A DNA stretch of 64,000 nucleotides from Eopsaltria australis (lineage: Eukaryota > Chordata > Aves > Passeriformes > Petroicidae): NCBI GenBank assembly GCA_034509425.1, contig JAVTVJ010000438.1, forward strand, positions 558,001-622,000. The letters run 5' to 3'. Positions 36,641 to 48,723 of the stretch are shown in pieces; position 1 is the first letter of the stretch; every line of letters begins with the position of its first letter. The position numbers were made by a program, and so were the translations under genes. Under the pieces are notes generated by a model. It saw nothing but the letters and a program-made list of their open reading frames with translations, did not search any database and was not told the DNA's origin.

Positions 36641-37547
36641 GCCTTGATGTGCAGGTGGCCTAGGTGGTTATCAAGTGCAGCAGACTGCTGGGGGGTAATA
36701 AAAGGTCCACAGACCTATGGCTTTCGTGGCTTATGCCAAGCTCTGCAGAGCTGGCCTTGCTGTGATTGCCAACAAAAACAGGGGCAGGTGGCTGCCAATG
36801 CTGCAGGAATATGTCCCTTAAACACCAGGAAATGCTGCTCCTACCCTCTGCTCCTCTGGATGGCAGGCAGAGAAGAAACCTAGGCATTTCTGCCAGATCC
36901 CACTCCCAGTCCTGCTTCTTTGTTTCCTCTCCCAAAGGCAGGAATCCCCCTTTCACGCTTGCCAAGCACTGGCCTGAGAGGCACAGATGGGTGTGTCTGC
37001 TTTGTGTTCAGAGTAGGTACAGGACACTTTGTAGCTCCTTTGGAAGACTGGAGGGAAACAGACCCAGATCTGCATTTTGAGATGACAGTGATTGAGTGAT
37101 TGACAAGTTTCAGGGAGCGAGGAAGGCTCCTTTCTCTAACTACACTTGCCTTAAAATACTCACAACTCCTTTGCAGCCTCACAGCTCTTCTTGTCTTCAC
37201 TCACCTCACATCTGCTCTGCAGTGCCACCACAAATGATTTCTTTGATCTTTGTATTTAGGGATGGCAGCATTGAGAAATTTGTTAATACTGTAGACAACG
37301 TGCTGCTTCTGCCCTCCTCTGTTCCTTCTAGGTTCTCTGCTTGTGGCTGAGGCATTTTTAAACTTAAGGTTTTAAAAATAGCTGCTCATTCATTTCCTCC
37401 AGGTTTACTCTGTTTTCTTAGGATGTAAATTACAAATCATATTGCAGTACCTACTTGAATGTATTATTTAAATGTATTATGCTGCTCCTCCTCCTTTAAA
37501 GTCTCTAAGTTCCCAAGTCCAGCTGACTTACTGAGTTCTTTGCTTGC
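36641..37547. other. Unique non-coding sequence between two CR1 copies
   Basis: No gene is recognised. Frames of about 85-106 codons overlap on both strands between 36.6 and 37.35 kb. The stretch could hold unrecognised 5' parts of the left CR1, since that element runs on the minus strand. Confidence 0.45.
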
Positions 37548-37614
37548 AAAAAAAAAACAAAACAAAACAAAACAAAAACAAAAACAAACAAAACCAAACA
37601 AACATACAAAAAAA
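37548..37614 (+). repeat. (CAAAA)n-type simple repeat
   Basis: A-rich low-complexity sequence is built of CAAAA, CAAAAA and CAAA units over 67 bases. It lies about 75 bases left of the 3' end of a minus-strand CR1 and may be independent of it. Confidence 0.95.
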
Positions 37615-37689
37615 CCTGCTGCCCTTTGGAAATAAAAGGGAACTCACATTCATGGTTCATTCTTATCTGACCACTTGGTTTGAGCTAAA

Positions 37690-38990
37690 ACATATAGCTG
37701 CAGGACTTGAAGGGACCTTAAAACTCATATAGTCCATCTCTGCCCCAAGCAGTGATCAGGTGTCCAGGCCTCCATCACTCCTGACACTCCTGACAGGCAT
37801 GTGTTTAACCTGCTCTTTTAAACCACCACTGGCAGACTCCATAACCTCCCCAAGCAATCTGTTCCTTGTATTATTTTCCCCTCACCTCAAAAAGTGTTCC
37901 CCAATGCCTCATCTGAATCTCTTTTCCTTCAATTTAAGGCCATTATTACTCGTCCTCTCTGCCATTAATGCAAAGAAAAGGTTATTGTCTTCATGGCAGC
38001 TTCCTCCTTCCTCGTAAACCCTTTGAGACCTCTCTTCTCAGGCAAAGCAGCCCCTAGCTCGTTCAATCTTTCCTCACTATTTGTGGTTTCTAAATCTCTG
38101 AGAATTCTTTGTTTTGTTTTCTGGACTAAGTCCAGGAAACCCGCATCTTTCTTAAAATGCAACATCCAAAACTTGATGCAGTTGAGTCTGAAGGATTACT
38201 TCACGTATCTTACACATGATGCTCCTGTTTATATATCCCAGCATGTGTTTGCTTTCTTTGCAACAGGTGATTTACTATTATTGACTCACAGGCAGTTTGT
38301 GATCCACTGAAACCCTCTATATCCTTCTCAGCAGAACTATACCCAGCTGTTCCCATGTTGTGCTGGTACTATCGATTGCACCTCACCACCTTGTACTCAT
38401 CTTCATTGATTTGCATCTTTTTTTCTTTAGATTATTTCTCCAGTCCATCTAGATAATTCTGAATTTGAATCCTGTTCCCTTTACAATGTATTTGATTTTC
38501 AATAGGGTATTCTATAATTTCTTAAAGGCATGCCTTATTCCATAATCTAAGTCATTAGAGACCATGGTACCCACCTGGATGCATCCTTCTACTCAGCCAG
38601 TGAGTCACTGATAGCTGTTTTACAGGTGCAGTTTTCCAGTTTGGAATCCATATCATAGTAATTTTATCCAGGCTGCATTGCTCTATCTTGCTAATGGAAG
38701 TCTCACATGAGACAGTGTCAAAACCTAACGAGTCAAGGTGCTTTGTCGTTATCTACAAAGGCTTGTTACCTGTCAGAGTAGGAAATCAGGTTGGCTTTAT
38801 ACAATTTGTTCCTGACAAAATCAAATTGCCTGTTATTTACCATGTTGCTATCCAACTCATGATCAATCTATTGTTAGGTCCCACATAAAGCTCTCCTGTA
38901 AAATTCTCTCTCCTAACTGAAATCAAGGCTACAATAGCAGCACTTTTGATGAGGCTCAGTGATTATTTGGTGATGAAGTCTTTTAGCTAT
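37690..38990 (-). mobile_element. Ancient CR1 LINE, about 1.3 kb, 3' end to reverse-transcriptase region
   Basis: It starts with the CR1 3' region (ACTTGAAGGGACCTTAAAAC, CATATAGTCCATCTCTGCCC, AATTTAAGGCCATTATTACT). It then runs through CAGCCCCTAGCTCGTTCAAT, ATGCAACATCCAAAACTTGA, TATATCCCAGCATGTGTTTG and TTGTGATCCACTGAAACCC to the polymerase region (CACATGAGACAGTGTCAAAA; GTAGGAAATCAGGTTGGCTT; CTATCCAACTCATGATCAAT). All are collinear with the CR1/L3 consensus on the minus strand. Stops and frameshifts interrupt the polymerase frame. The 5' limit is uncertain and may extend past 39 kb. Confidence 0.9.
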
Positions 38991-40800
38991 CACATTCAAG
39001 AATAACCAGGCCCTACTTTTATTAATAGCACTTATTTTACAATCTACATTTTGGAAAATAGAGCCTTCTAAGCTGACTCAATTCCCAGTTATATTCCTCT
39101 TTCTTATGTGTTGAAGTGCTTCATGGTCCCATGGGCTAGAGCACACACCCAGGAGTAACATTTTTTCTGTTCCCTCCCAATGTCATTTTAACCCAAGCCT
39201 TTAGTTTGCTATGACTTATCTGCCCATCACACCCTTAATGGGCATAATCCTACCTAAGTTTTTCTTTGTTTCTGTCTTTCCTGAAAACTATATACACTTC
39301 AATACCTATGTCCCAGTCATGACTGTGACTTTAACACGTTTTTAAATAACCAGTTAATAACACAGGTGTTTTGCTGTTTCTCACGTTCCTTGGATTAATG
39401 TTGATGCACCTTGGCTGTTTCAGTCTAATCTTGCCCATTTTTCCAGCTAAACTGTGTACAGCTGCTCCCCAAACACTATCACCAGTTTCAGTGCTGTTCC
39501 AGTTGACATTCGTGCTCTCATTTTCCTCGCCTTTTTGTTTCATTCCTTGCTACACATCCATCTGTTGTTACATACTCTTTTACCTGTCTTGCTCTTTCTG
39601 TGTTTTAAACAGAAAAACACAAGAACAAATACTGTACAAGACTTTCCTGAACTTTCACTCTCTTTCCTGGACTAAAATCTCATTATTAATTGTGTGCTGT
39701 CTTAATGCCAGAAATCAGTCTCTCAGGCATACAGGAATCATCTCTCCCTGGAGGATGGCTCTCCTTTTGGGAATGCCTCTCAGTGGTTAGGCTTTCTGAA
39801 AACCCTCCCAGTTATATCAGCCCTGTGATTCTTACTGCCTCTGTGCACATAGGAAATCCCACTGTACCTCACCTAAGCTTCACTCCCTGATCTGAGCACA
39901 TTCCTTAGCATGGCACAGGCATTTTTAGCTTTCCCTGGTAGAATTCTGGCCGTAATACTTGCCCCACCATGAAGGACAGCCACCAGATTTTTCCACAGGA
40001 TGGTCTTTGGGTTCACAGATCTTCGTTGCAGAAATCACCACTGGATGTAAAAGGAAACAATTTTCCTACTAGGACAAAACAAGGCCAATAAGTCCTTGGC
40101 TGTGGCTGTGGAAGCACACACAACACCACACAAAGGCCAAATTTTTGAATGTAAGCAACAAACTGTGCCACAGCCCAGGAGGAGACCTCGCAGAAGCAGC
40201 CTGGACAGGAAGGCACAGGAGCTGCTGGGAAGTATTCAGGGCAATGACTCAGCCACTTGTGACCCTCACTGTCGTGCAGCAAACTAGCTTGGATGAAGGG
40301 GAAGGAGAGACAGGCATTCTCGAAAGTACAGATCAAGGAAGGAGGAAGGTGAGGGCCTGGAGTGTCTCTGATGTACGAGAGGCTCTCTGCTATGGATGCT
40401 TTGCTATTCTGTTCCCATAGCCTGCTCTGAGAGGTGCACGGACTGAGAAATTTATGCTGCTTCAGACAGCACTTGGAAAACAGACCAAGCCTTTGGGACT
40501 CCTGTCAGTGTACTACTCTCATTTGCTGATTTGTCTGCTGTGGGTCTTCCTGTTGGCTCCCATTTTCCTCTGTGAATGATCCTTATCTTTCATCTATGTC
40601 CCCAAGTATGTCCATCTTTTTTCTTTCTTTTCTCTTTCCATCAACTGAGTCCCTTGTTATTCCAACCTCTGCCTCTTTCTTTGCTGCAACCTCTAGTGCA
40701 GAAAGCTTGTTCTCCACTCCATTTCTCCTCCATCAGCCACAGCCAGCCTGTTTCTCTGCACATATCCTCACCAAGCCTGCACTCAAGATCCTTCCATAGA
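38991..40800. other. Unique or very decayed sequence right of the CR1
   Basis: The T/C-rich stretch up to about 39960 may be a further 5' continuation of the CR1 copy, since words such as CTGGAGGATGGCTCTCC and CTTTCTGAAAACCCTCCCAG vaguely recall CR1 upstream sequence. The match is too weak to call. A 139-codon plus frame (39371-39790) has no recognised domain. From 39960 to 40800 nothing is recognised. Confidence 0.35.
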
Positions 40801-43529
40801 TCATAGATCAGGAGCACTGCCATATAATCACATCTAACCCTTGCGGAGAAATCTTCAATGAATGGAAGAGAAACCCAAGTTTCAGCAAGGAAACTGATCT
40901 GGGGAGGACTGTGATAATGTGGAGAGCAAAGTATGGAGCTCTCTGAAGAGTTTCTCCGAAAGCCTGGATATTTAGGACATCGTGAAGTTTCAAGTTTCTT
41001 ATATTTTTGAGAGAAAATTAAAAGAGAACTTCTTTTCTCAAAAATTCTAGTCTTACAGATTATTAGAAGAAAATATTATTACATGTCAGGGAAAAATGAC
41101 ATAAGAGCTCTTTAAATGTAGTTTAACCTATTGCACCTGGACCATTATATCCATAAAAAAAAAATAAAAAAGAAGAACAGAGAGAGAGTAGGAGAAATAA
41201 CAGAGCAAGATAGGGCCCCAGAGACATGCTGTTAAAAAATTATATTTAGAATCTCTGAGTCTCCAAGGTACAGCAGACGCAGAAGTCAATTAAACTACCT
41301 CAAAGGAAGATTTCCAAATACCATACCCAATGGGAAATTACACAGAATTGACTTCCTACATCCTTGTATCTCCCATGATCTTTTCCATTTTACAAGGCGG
41401 TTGTGAATCTCTGCCACTTGGAGTTGGCAGTTTTTGCATGGAAGGTGGGAGTATAAAAAATATTATCTGTGTACGTGTCTAATCCAATGATTTAATTGAC
41501 ATGAACAAAATTTGGAATCTCTGTGCCAAAGGAAGGTCTGCAATTTCATATTTGTCCCTGTTAAGGAAAAACAAAACAAAATAAACCTAGAAAGTCTCAG
41601 TGCAAAAATTATCATTTTAGGTCAATCAGAATGTTTTATATGTATCTTAACTTTAATGTTACATTAGACTCTAGTTCCAAAGAGAAAATAGGAATCCAAG
41701 CAAGACGTTATAAAAAAGCCTAAATGAAACATTTCAACCTCCTGGAAGTGTTGATGTGTTTTCTGAGTGAATTTCATCAAATGGGGCACATTTCTACAGA
41801 CCCTGGAGCTTTCATAAAATCAGCCCTTACAAATGGAAAATCCTTATACTTAAAAAAAAAAAAAAGTCAAATACATCTCCTGTTGAGTTTCTAACCTTCA
41901 TTGTCACTTGTGTCACTAAACAGCCTTCTAGGAATGAGTGGTAACAATCTCAGCAGTTGTCTGGCCAGTCTCAAGAGAGAGAACACTCAAATTCATGTGG
42001 TTTCAACTGGTGACCTGCAGACTGCTGCAGGTCCACAGCCTGTGTAAATCACCCACAAAGCACAGTGCCTTTTGCTAGGTTTGAACTTGCTGTATGAAGT
42101 GAAATTTCTGCTGAAAATTTTTGGTTGTTTCTGATTTTTAAAAGTATGGCTGTTCTCAGCATTTGTCTGCTTTGCAGGGCAGCAGAAGATGAAAAGTCAC
42201 TGCACCGAGACTTGGCCTGCCATGGGAGCGGAGGAAAATGTACTGGCCAGCAACTCGATAACCCCAGGGAAGATCTCCTCTGAGGAAGAGGAAAGAATTC
42301 TGAAGAAGGGAGATGACAACTTCATCTTCCTTTGAAAGACTTTCTTCTGTCCCCAGGACAAGCACGGATCTGAGGCAATTCCTCTCTTTGGCTTTCCCAG
42401 GTAATTTCCACTGCACAACTGATGTTACTCTTCCCTTGTATTTCTGAAATTACTCTTCTCTGTTGCGCAATTACTCTCGCCTACATTTCTGAAAGTGATA
42501 AACATGTTAATAAATGCAGCTCTCTGCCTATCCAACCTGAAAATCAGAAAAGCTGCAGGTTCAGAACACCAAACAACAAATCCTTGCTGCTGCGATGCAG
42601 CAAGTTATATTGGATAGTTATCACCTGGGTGAAACATTTGGGATGTTCAGGCACCAGATCTATCCTCCCTGCTCAACAGATCATGTGCAACCTAGTAAAT
42701 GTTCTCTAGGGATATAATCCCCTGCTTTTGTCACTGAGACCATTCTTGCTTCATTCGGTAGCAGCGAAATCACACCCCTTATCTTCAAAGAGAGGTGCTC
42801 CACTTCAGGTCAGAGGTGAACAGTGAGTAGGACAAAAAATTGGTCACTATCTAGGAACTAATGAATGGATCAACAGAGAAATCACTACATCTTGTACTTC
42901 ACTGACCATTTTGGACTAGCAGAAGGATTAATTACAGTATGGACAGTGGGATTTGCCCAAGTAAATACAGGGACATGAGCTGTAGAAATTTGCATCTGGG
43001 GAAGCCATTCTAAGCTTCCCTTGTAAGTCAGTAAAGCTCTAATCAATATAACTAATGCTGTTTAGGGTGCAGTTCATCTCATCCTAAAACAAACACCTAT
43101 GTTTTATCTGCTGAGGCACTCTCCTCAGTATCCATTAACAATAATGGCATGCAGATGCCTAGCAGGGGTAAATCTAGGACACAGATACCCATCCCTAAGT
43201 GAGACAAGTCCTCCCCTGCATCCCTTTCCGAGCTATAAATGGGGCCCTGGTAGGCAGCGAGGAACAGGCTTGCATTATCTGTGCACAATTTGTTGGGGAA
43301 TTTGCTTCTATATCCTCTTGTAGCTAATGGTCTGTTCCATTAATTCTTAAGGTTAAGGTGACCTTGCAAAGCTAAATAAGTGCATTTCTCAAATAGCACA
43401 CAGCAAATATATGTATGCACACATTTAGATAGTCGTGAAAGAAATTAACCCTACCTCTCTAACTCATTTCCCACTTTCCTTTCAGTGGCAAGATAATCCA
43501 CTTAAATAGAGTTCTCAACCTTTTTACAG
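40801..43529. other. Unique non-coding sequence
   Basis: No gene or transposon is recognised in about 2.7 kb. A-rich patches occur at 41153-41175 and 41851-41865. Frames at 42156-42418 minus and 42422-42709 plus overlap or abut and have no domain. Confidence 0.5.
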
Positions 43530-43860
43530 GCATAAAATAACATGAAAAAGATGGAAAAACCCAGTTGGTCGGTTCCTTTCCTGTTCATGGAATTAAAGGT
43601 GTAATTATTTCCTTATTAAAACAAAAATTAAATATGTTCTGAGCTTTCATCCTTTTTTTCTTTTCATTACACCACCTCTTAGAATAAAAAAGAAACATGA
43701 AACTTAATAAAAATAAACCAAAATTGATGCGAACAGAATAATTGGCAAGGCGTGAAAATACTGCTTGTATCCTGGAGACAGACTACATTGTCGGTCGTTT
43801 CTTAATTTTCACTCTATTAGGGTAATTTCCTGTGACTGTGGCTTTTTTTCCGGCAGCCAT
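43530..43860. promoter_or_regulatory. Conserved-element-like block
   Basis: AT-rich sequence contains retained CpGs (TTGGTCGGTTCC, TTGATGCGAACAG, AAGGCGTGAAAA, TTGTCGGTCGTTTC, TTTCCGGCAG) and homeodomain cores (GGTGTAATTATTTCC, AATAATTGGC). Five or more CpGs in about 300 AT-rich bases is unusual for this window and suggests constraint. Function is inferred. Confidence 0.33.
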
Positions 43861-44889
43861 TCTCACACACTGTCTTCTTTGCAGGCTGGGTGGGGGTGTG
43901 TAGTTTTGAGTTATCTCTTCTTGGTCAGGAAAGAAAAATACATGTGTCAGGTGCATTTCCAAGAGCTCTGGAGGCAGATGTGCTGGTCTCTGAGTCCAGG
44001 TGCGTGGAAGGCAGCGGGGAAAGTAAATTTCCAAATGCAGCTTCCACGTGACTGTAATATCTGCTCAACAGCACCTTCACTGGGTGCCTCCTACAAGAAA
44101 ACAAGGTTTAGGGCAACACTGCACACAAAAAACATTCTACCCATAAAAAGGTCTCCACCACCAGTACACCCTAACTTGGATCCAGGTCTGGTTCTGAGCT
44201 TACAGCAGACTGAGAGCAACTTGGAACCAGTCTAAATCTGGATGTGTGTGAGTTCCTGTGGCCACTGGGACTGACAGCCACATATTGGTGTCCTTTGCTT
44301 CTCAGTTTCATCCCTTGCTGGTGGCTCTTCTCCCATGCTCTTCCTTATGAGAAGGAGATGTTGGTATAATCCATCAAGGCTATCAGATGTACCTGCCTTA
44401 AGACATAAGTATGCTGAGGAAGTTTATAACTAAATCTAGATTTTGCAGAGAGCTGTCCCAGCTTGAAATGAACAGCATGTGTTTGAATGTGTCAGGAGTG
44501 ACATAAGGCCAAATTAAACTGATTTTAGAACCACAATGAACTTCTCACATTAAATAAGATTAAAACCTTTGTCTAGGACTCCTCCACCTGAAATAATTTT
44601 AGTAAGATTTGGAATTCAGGGAGTGGAAAATGTCTTTCACCTTTTCCATTCTCCTCCTTGCTTCCAGCCAGAACCAAATACGGTAGCGTGGAAAAGCTTT
44701 ATCTGGAAACAAGGATTATCAGATGCTCTCAAACTAAAATTGCTGCCTGTGATGAGAACCTGGCATAGCTGAGCAGGCAAAGTGCTTCTGTTCATCCTGT
44801 TCAGCCTGTGGTACTTACTGTTCCTTTGTGTGCATGTGTTTGCATGTGTGCATAACTTTTCAATGACTTTGAAAATCAAAATTATTTAC
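43861..44889. other. Unique non-coding sequence
   Basis: No gene or repeat is recognised. The 156-codon plus frame at 43765-44235 overlaps the block above, has no domain and is opposed by an 83-codon minus frame, so I treat it as chance. Confidence 0.45.

Positions 44890-44945
<56 letters not shown>
44890..44945 (+). repeat. (ATT)n microsatellite
   Basis: A pure trinucleotide array of about 18 units, preceded by imperfect ATTATTTACT. It is likely length-polymorphic. Confidence 0.98.
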
Positions 44946-44946
<1 letters not shown>

Positions 44947-45737
44947 GATATCTTGTGTATATTTCACAAAAGTATGTTGGAGGGTGCACACAAACTTCCC
45001 TGGAAATGACATATTTTTCACAATACTTGTCTCATGTTCACCTGTGCACAGAATTTAATCACAACCTACTATTGAGGTATAAACCTTTGGCCATCAAAGA
45101 AAACATGGTCTCTTTCTCTACTGCCTTCGTTCTTTGGGAATCTCACTGTGTTTGAGTCTTGCATCAGTGACATCAACAGCTCATGTTCTTGTCTGGGCCA
45201 CTGGCAGGTATAAAATAGCCAAGCTGGCACTGCCAAACCCTATTTCTGTTTCAGGAGCATTTGACCATAAGAGACAGTTGTTTTACTGTTTGCTGTATGT
45301 CATTAGGAGCAGGTGTGGTCCTAATGGATGATGGCCCCAGATGAACTGGGTTCCACAAGCAGCTCTTGCCATGGGAGGTGAGATCCAGGCTTGCTGAAGG
45401 TGTTTCATCTCTGCCTCCTTTCTGCCCAGCATAGCAGTCCCAAGTGAAAGATAATTTTCAGTTTTGTCAGAAATTGAAATACTGCACAAAGGGCACTTGT
45501 CTGCTTACAGTACTGCTCAGTTCTCTCTGATCTTGATTTTCAGAGGAGAAAAATCACTCCCACACTCGGAATTTTATGCAAATAAGAGATTAATACCATA
45601 ATTGTGTCTACAACATACAGTAACACAGGTCCACACAGAGCAGCTTGAAAGGAATTGGTATAGGTTAGAGAAGAAAGTTTAACCTTGATGGTGAGTGGAA
45701 TAAATGAACCAGTGAGGAGGCAAGTTCCTTCCATTCT
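44946..45737. other. Unique non-coding sequence
   Basis: No gene or confident repeat is recognised between the (ATT)n array and the CR1. Confidence 0.45.
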
Positions 45738-46080
45738 CCAAGGTCTTAGAGGTAGCACAGGAGAGACCTCATTGTCCTCAACATCTTCACCAGGGGAAAC
45801 AGAGGGACAGGTACAGACCTCTTCATTCTTGTGACCTGTGACAGGAAATGGCATGAAGCTGAGTCAGGGCAGGTTTAGATTGGATGTCAGGAAGAAGTTT
45901 TTCACCTAAAGTGTGATTGAGCACTGGAACAGGCTCCCCAGGGAACTGGTCACAGTGCCAAGCCTGACAGAGTTCAAGAAGCATTCTCAAGCACATGGTG
46001 TGACTCTTGGTGCGTCCTGTGTAGGGCCAGGAGCTGGACTCAATCATCTGTATGGGCCCCTTCCAACTCAGCATATTCCA
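45738..46080 (+). mobile_element. CR1 retrotransposon, 5'-truncated
   Basis: The plus-strand CR1 order is clear: GGAGAGACCTCATTGTCCTC, GTGACAGGAAATGGCATGAA, GCAGGTTTAGATTGGATGTC, AGCACTGGAACAGGCTCCCC, then GGCCAGGAGCTGGACTCAAT and CCCCTTCCAACTCAGCATAT leading into the octamer tail. It covers the end of the polymerase region and the 3' untranslated part. Moderate divergence suggests a younger copy than those at 35-39 kb. Confidence 0.95.
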
Positions 46081-46195
46081 TGATTCTATGATTCTGTGAT
46101 TCTATGATTCTATGATTCTATGATTCTATGATTCTATGAGTCTATGATTCTATGATTCTATGATTCTATGATTCTATGATTCTATGATTCTATGA
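46081..46195 (+). repeat. Expanded CR1 octamer tail (ATTCTATG)n
   Basis: About 14 tandem copies of the CR1 terminal octamer, with one ATTCTGTG and one GAGTCTATG variant. CR1 elements normally end in only two to four octamers, so this tail has expanded into a minisatellite-like array after insertion. It is not a CRISPR array, as there are no spacers. Confidence 0.97.
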
Positions 46196-47479
46196 GGTCT
46201 TTTACTGCAGGTCTATCACTTACCTGCAGCCATCCCTCCAGGTTCCCACTCTCTGTGAGGCCCCATGTTTTTACTCCTTTTCAGCAGTGAGGACTGAAGT
46301 CATTGGAGAAAACAAGGCTTTAGTAGGAGGACTTGTGTTAGCAACTTAATGAAGTGCAGAAGAAAGAGCAAAGGCAGAAAGAGGAGGTGAAAGGAGAAGA
46401 CAAGGTAAAAGGGAAGGAAACTGGCAAGCAGAATGAAGGCTAGGAATATACCTCGGATGGGCTGGGGCAGACTACCATACAGCACCAAGTTTTCAAATCT
46501 CCTAGAGCAGGAAGAAGCAGATAAGAACAGAAGATAGAAAGGCTGGACCTAAACCACTGACAAAGCTACCACATTCACTGCAAAGCCAGTGAAAGGGGCC
46601 AGTATGGGTGGCTCCAGAGAATGTACACTCCAGTTTCATGTCCTTCTACTGCATTACTGCTCCTCCAGCACAAACAGCCTCCAAACTCTCCAGAAGGCTA
46701 TACTGGACAGAAGATCAGCCGCACCAAAGACCAAACCAACCCAATCACAGACAGTTCCAGGCTGAGAGTTGAAAAGACTGAGAGCGTTACCCAAGTGGTA
46801 AATCCCAAAGGAAACTCAGCATAGAAGTCAGGAGACACTCAGATGGCTCTCAGACTGAGACCCTGCCTCCTTATACTATAGAAGAACAAGAAGCATATCC
46901 ATGGGCATCTCATAAAACCTGTTTTCTTATGTTTAGGTTCCACAGGTCCCTAACTTTCTGTAGATATATTGCCTATAGTCTTTTGATGCATTGTCTATTT
47001 TTCCTTTTTATTTCCCCTCTTCCCATTTCTGTCCCATATTTCACATTTGTTCTAGCTTATCCCCAACAGCCTTTTCACCTCATCTTTTTTCAATAGCTGT
47101 TTTCTCTTTCTCACCAGTCTCTCTGCTTTCCTCTTTCCTAAGGGGAGCATGGACTGGGAAACATCTGAATTAAAATGTGTGCACATCGGTTGCATGCAAC
47201 AGCTTGATATGAGGCATGAGAAGTTTGCCATATCCCCAGCGATTAGCTCTTTGACTGCCATCTTCCCAGTAGCAGAATTTTCTTCAAGAGGAAGTACATG
47301 GTACAATCAGCTCAGATTAGGGAAATTAAATGAATTTGGGATTGATAAAAAACACACACAAATTCTGAAAGAGTGAAAGGAGACGTGTCTTTCGTATCTG
47401 TCCTGACTCAAATTGCTTTTCAGCAGTGAAAGTAAAACATATCCTGTTTACAAAACACAGGGAAAAAAACTCGGAGCAT
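46196..47479. other. Unique non-coding sequence
   Basis: No gene or transposon is recognised. T/C-rich sequence at 46990-47130 gives spurious Ser/Phe-rich frames. Confidence 0.5.
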
Positions 47480-47650
47480 GATGCGTCCTGACAACTAGCA
47501 TTTAAAGACACAAACATGTAACTAATGCAAATTCAAAAGAGTTCTCTTATTTCATACAAAGTTAATTGGCACTTTTAGGGAGTAGACCAAAGAGCATGGA
47601 AAATGTCTACTTATTGAAATTAACCGAAGTGGAAGGTAAACAAAGAGTGG
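47480..47650. promoter_or_regulatory. Conserved-element-like block with octamer
   Basis: The stretch includes a POU-type octamer-like word (AATGCAAATT), homeodomain cores (GTAACTAATGC, AAGTTAATTGGC, GAAATTAACCG) and retained CpGs (GATGCGTCC, AACCGAAG). No repeat signature is present. Enhancer function is inferred from motif density. Confidence 0.3.
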
Positions 47651-48576
47651 GAGAGAAAGAGACCAAAAAATATATACATTTTAATTCCTGGTAATGGATG
47701 GAATGCTGTAAATAAGAGACAAAGAACCGTCCCCTGCCAATAAGTACACCAGTGTGTAACAGGGGACATATCTGGGCCCAGCTAATCCTGCAGGGACTTT
47801 TTTTGACCCCCTGTAAACTGGAATCACTGCCATTCATTTGTTTTCCCCTTCCTTGCCCTCCCCCAAGGCAAAAATCCCTGAATCAGCTGCATGTGATCAA
47901 GGCATTTTGCCACTGTACAAGCAAAATGGAGAATTCTTGAACACTCTCATGGCAGACATCCCACATCCCGCTAACATATTTTAGCTGTCAGGTGGATTAA
48001 ATGTCTTCCTTTAAACAAACTCATGAAAATGTAAGAGCCTCGCCATTTTGTCTTTCTCCAGGTGAGTTTGCTGACACAGACTAAAGGTGGGCAAGAGCAA
48101 AGTTTAACAGCAAAGTGGTCATTAACACCCAGTGACCTACAGGCCAAATATTCAGGAGTTCAGCATCCAGTGTAAGGGTCTTTCTGAAGGATTCAGCCCC
48201 TGATAGTTCCTGGCAGGGAAAAGCCAGGTTTTTGGATACTCCCTAAGTTCAGTGCATGAGAACTGCGAGTGCTGAGGGCTTCCAAGAACCCTGCATGGCT
48301 TAACAATTGTTTGGATAAACAGTGGTGCCAGAAAGCTGACACTGACCAGCAATCATGTGTCCTTCTTTAGCCAAAAATACCATAAAACTGGATTGTTTCG
48401 TGTTGCTCTGCAGCTCCCACAGTCAGACACTGACAGCTCAAATGTAGCTATCTCTGGTTTTGGGCTCAATTTAAGTCATTTAGACATGCTACCTAGACAA
48501 GTTTCTCCGTGCCTGGAGGAGCTGGAGGCTACTTTATAAAATTTGCTCGGTTCCGTCTCCAACTCTCCATCCGGCC
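47651..48576. other. Unique non-coding sequence
   Basis: No gene or repeat is recognised. The short frames have no domain. Confidence 0.45.
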
Positions 48577-48723
48577 ATGAGCCTGACACTCTCCCCTGAG
48601 CCTGCAGAAGTCCTCAAGGACATCACATTCACCACTGCTGAAGAGCCTGTTAATGTGACAGCTTCCTGCCTCCTGCCACGGGCCTGCCTGACCAAATCAG
48701 ACTTCGACGTTAGTCTGTGGTGA
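48577..48723 (+). other. Candidate 48-codon open frame, unrecognised
   Basis: An ATG-initiated frame with a fair start context (CCGGCCATGA) encodes 48 residues with even, protein-like composition, including EVLKDITFTTAEEPVNVTAS and ending DFDVSLW before TGA. The local stretch 48540-48720 has more CpG (GCTCGG, TTCCGTC, ATCCGG, CCACGG, TTCGACG) than its surroundings. I recognise no family, splice border or domain. It could be a small ORF, an exon fragment or chance; a 73-codon minus frame overlaps it. Confidence 0.15.

Noticed and set aside
39371..39790. 139-codon plus frame next to the CR1
   Set aside because: It is T/C-rich, giving Leu/Ser/Phe-rich sequence, and may lie in decayed CR1 on the opposite strand. 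No domain is visible.
46081..46195. Possible CRISPR-like array
   Set aside because: The 8-base units are contiguous with no spacers and form the tail of a CR1 element in a vertebrate genome.
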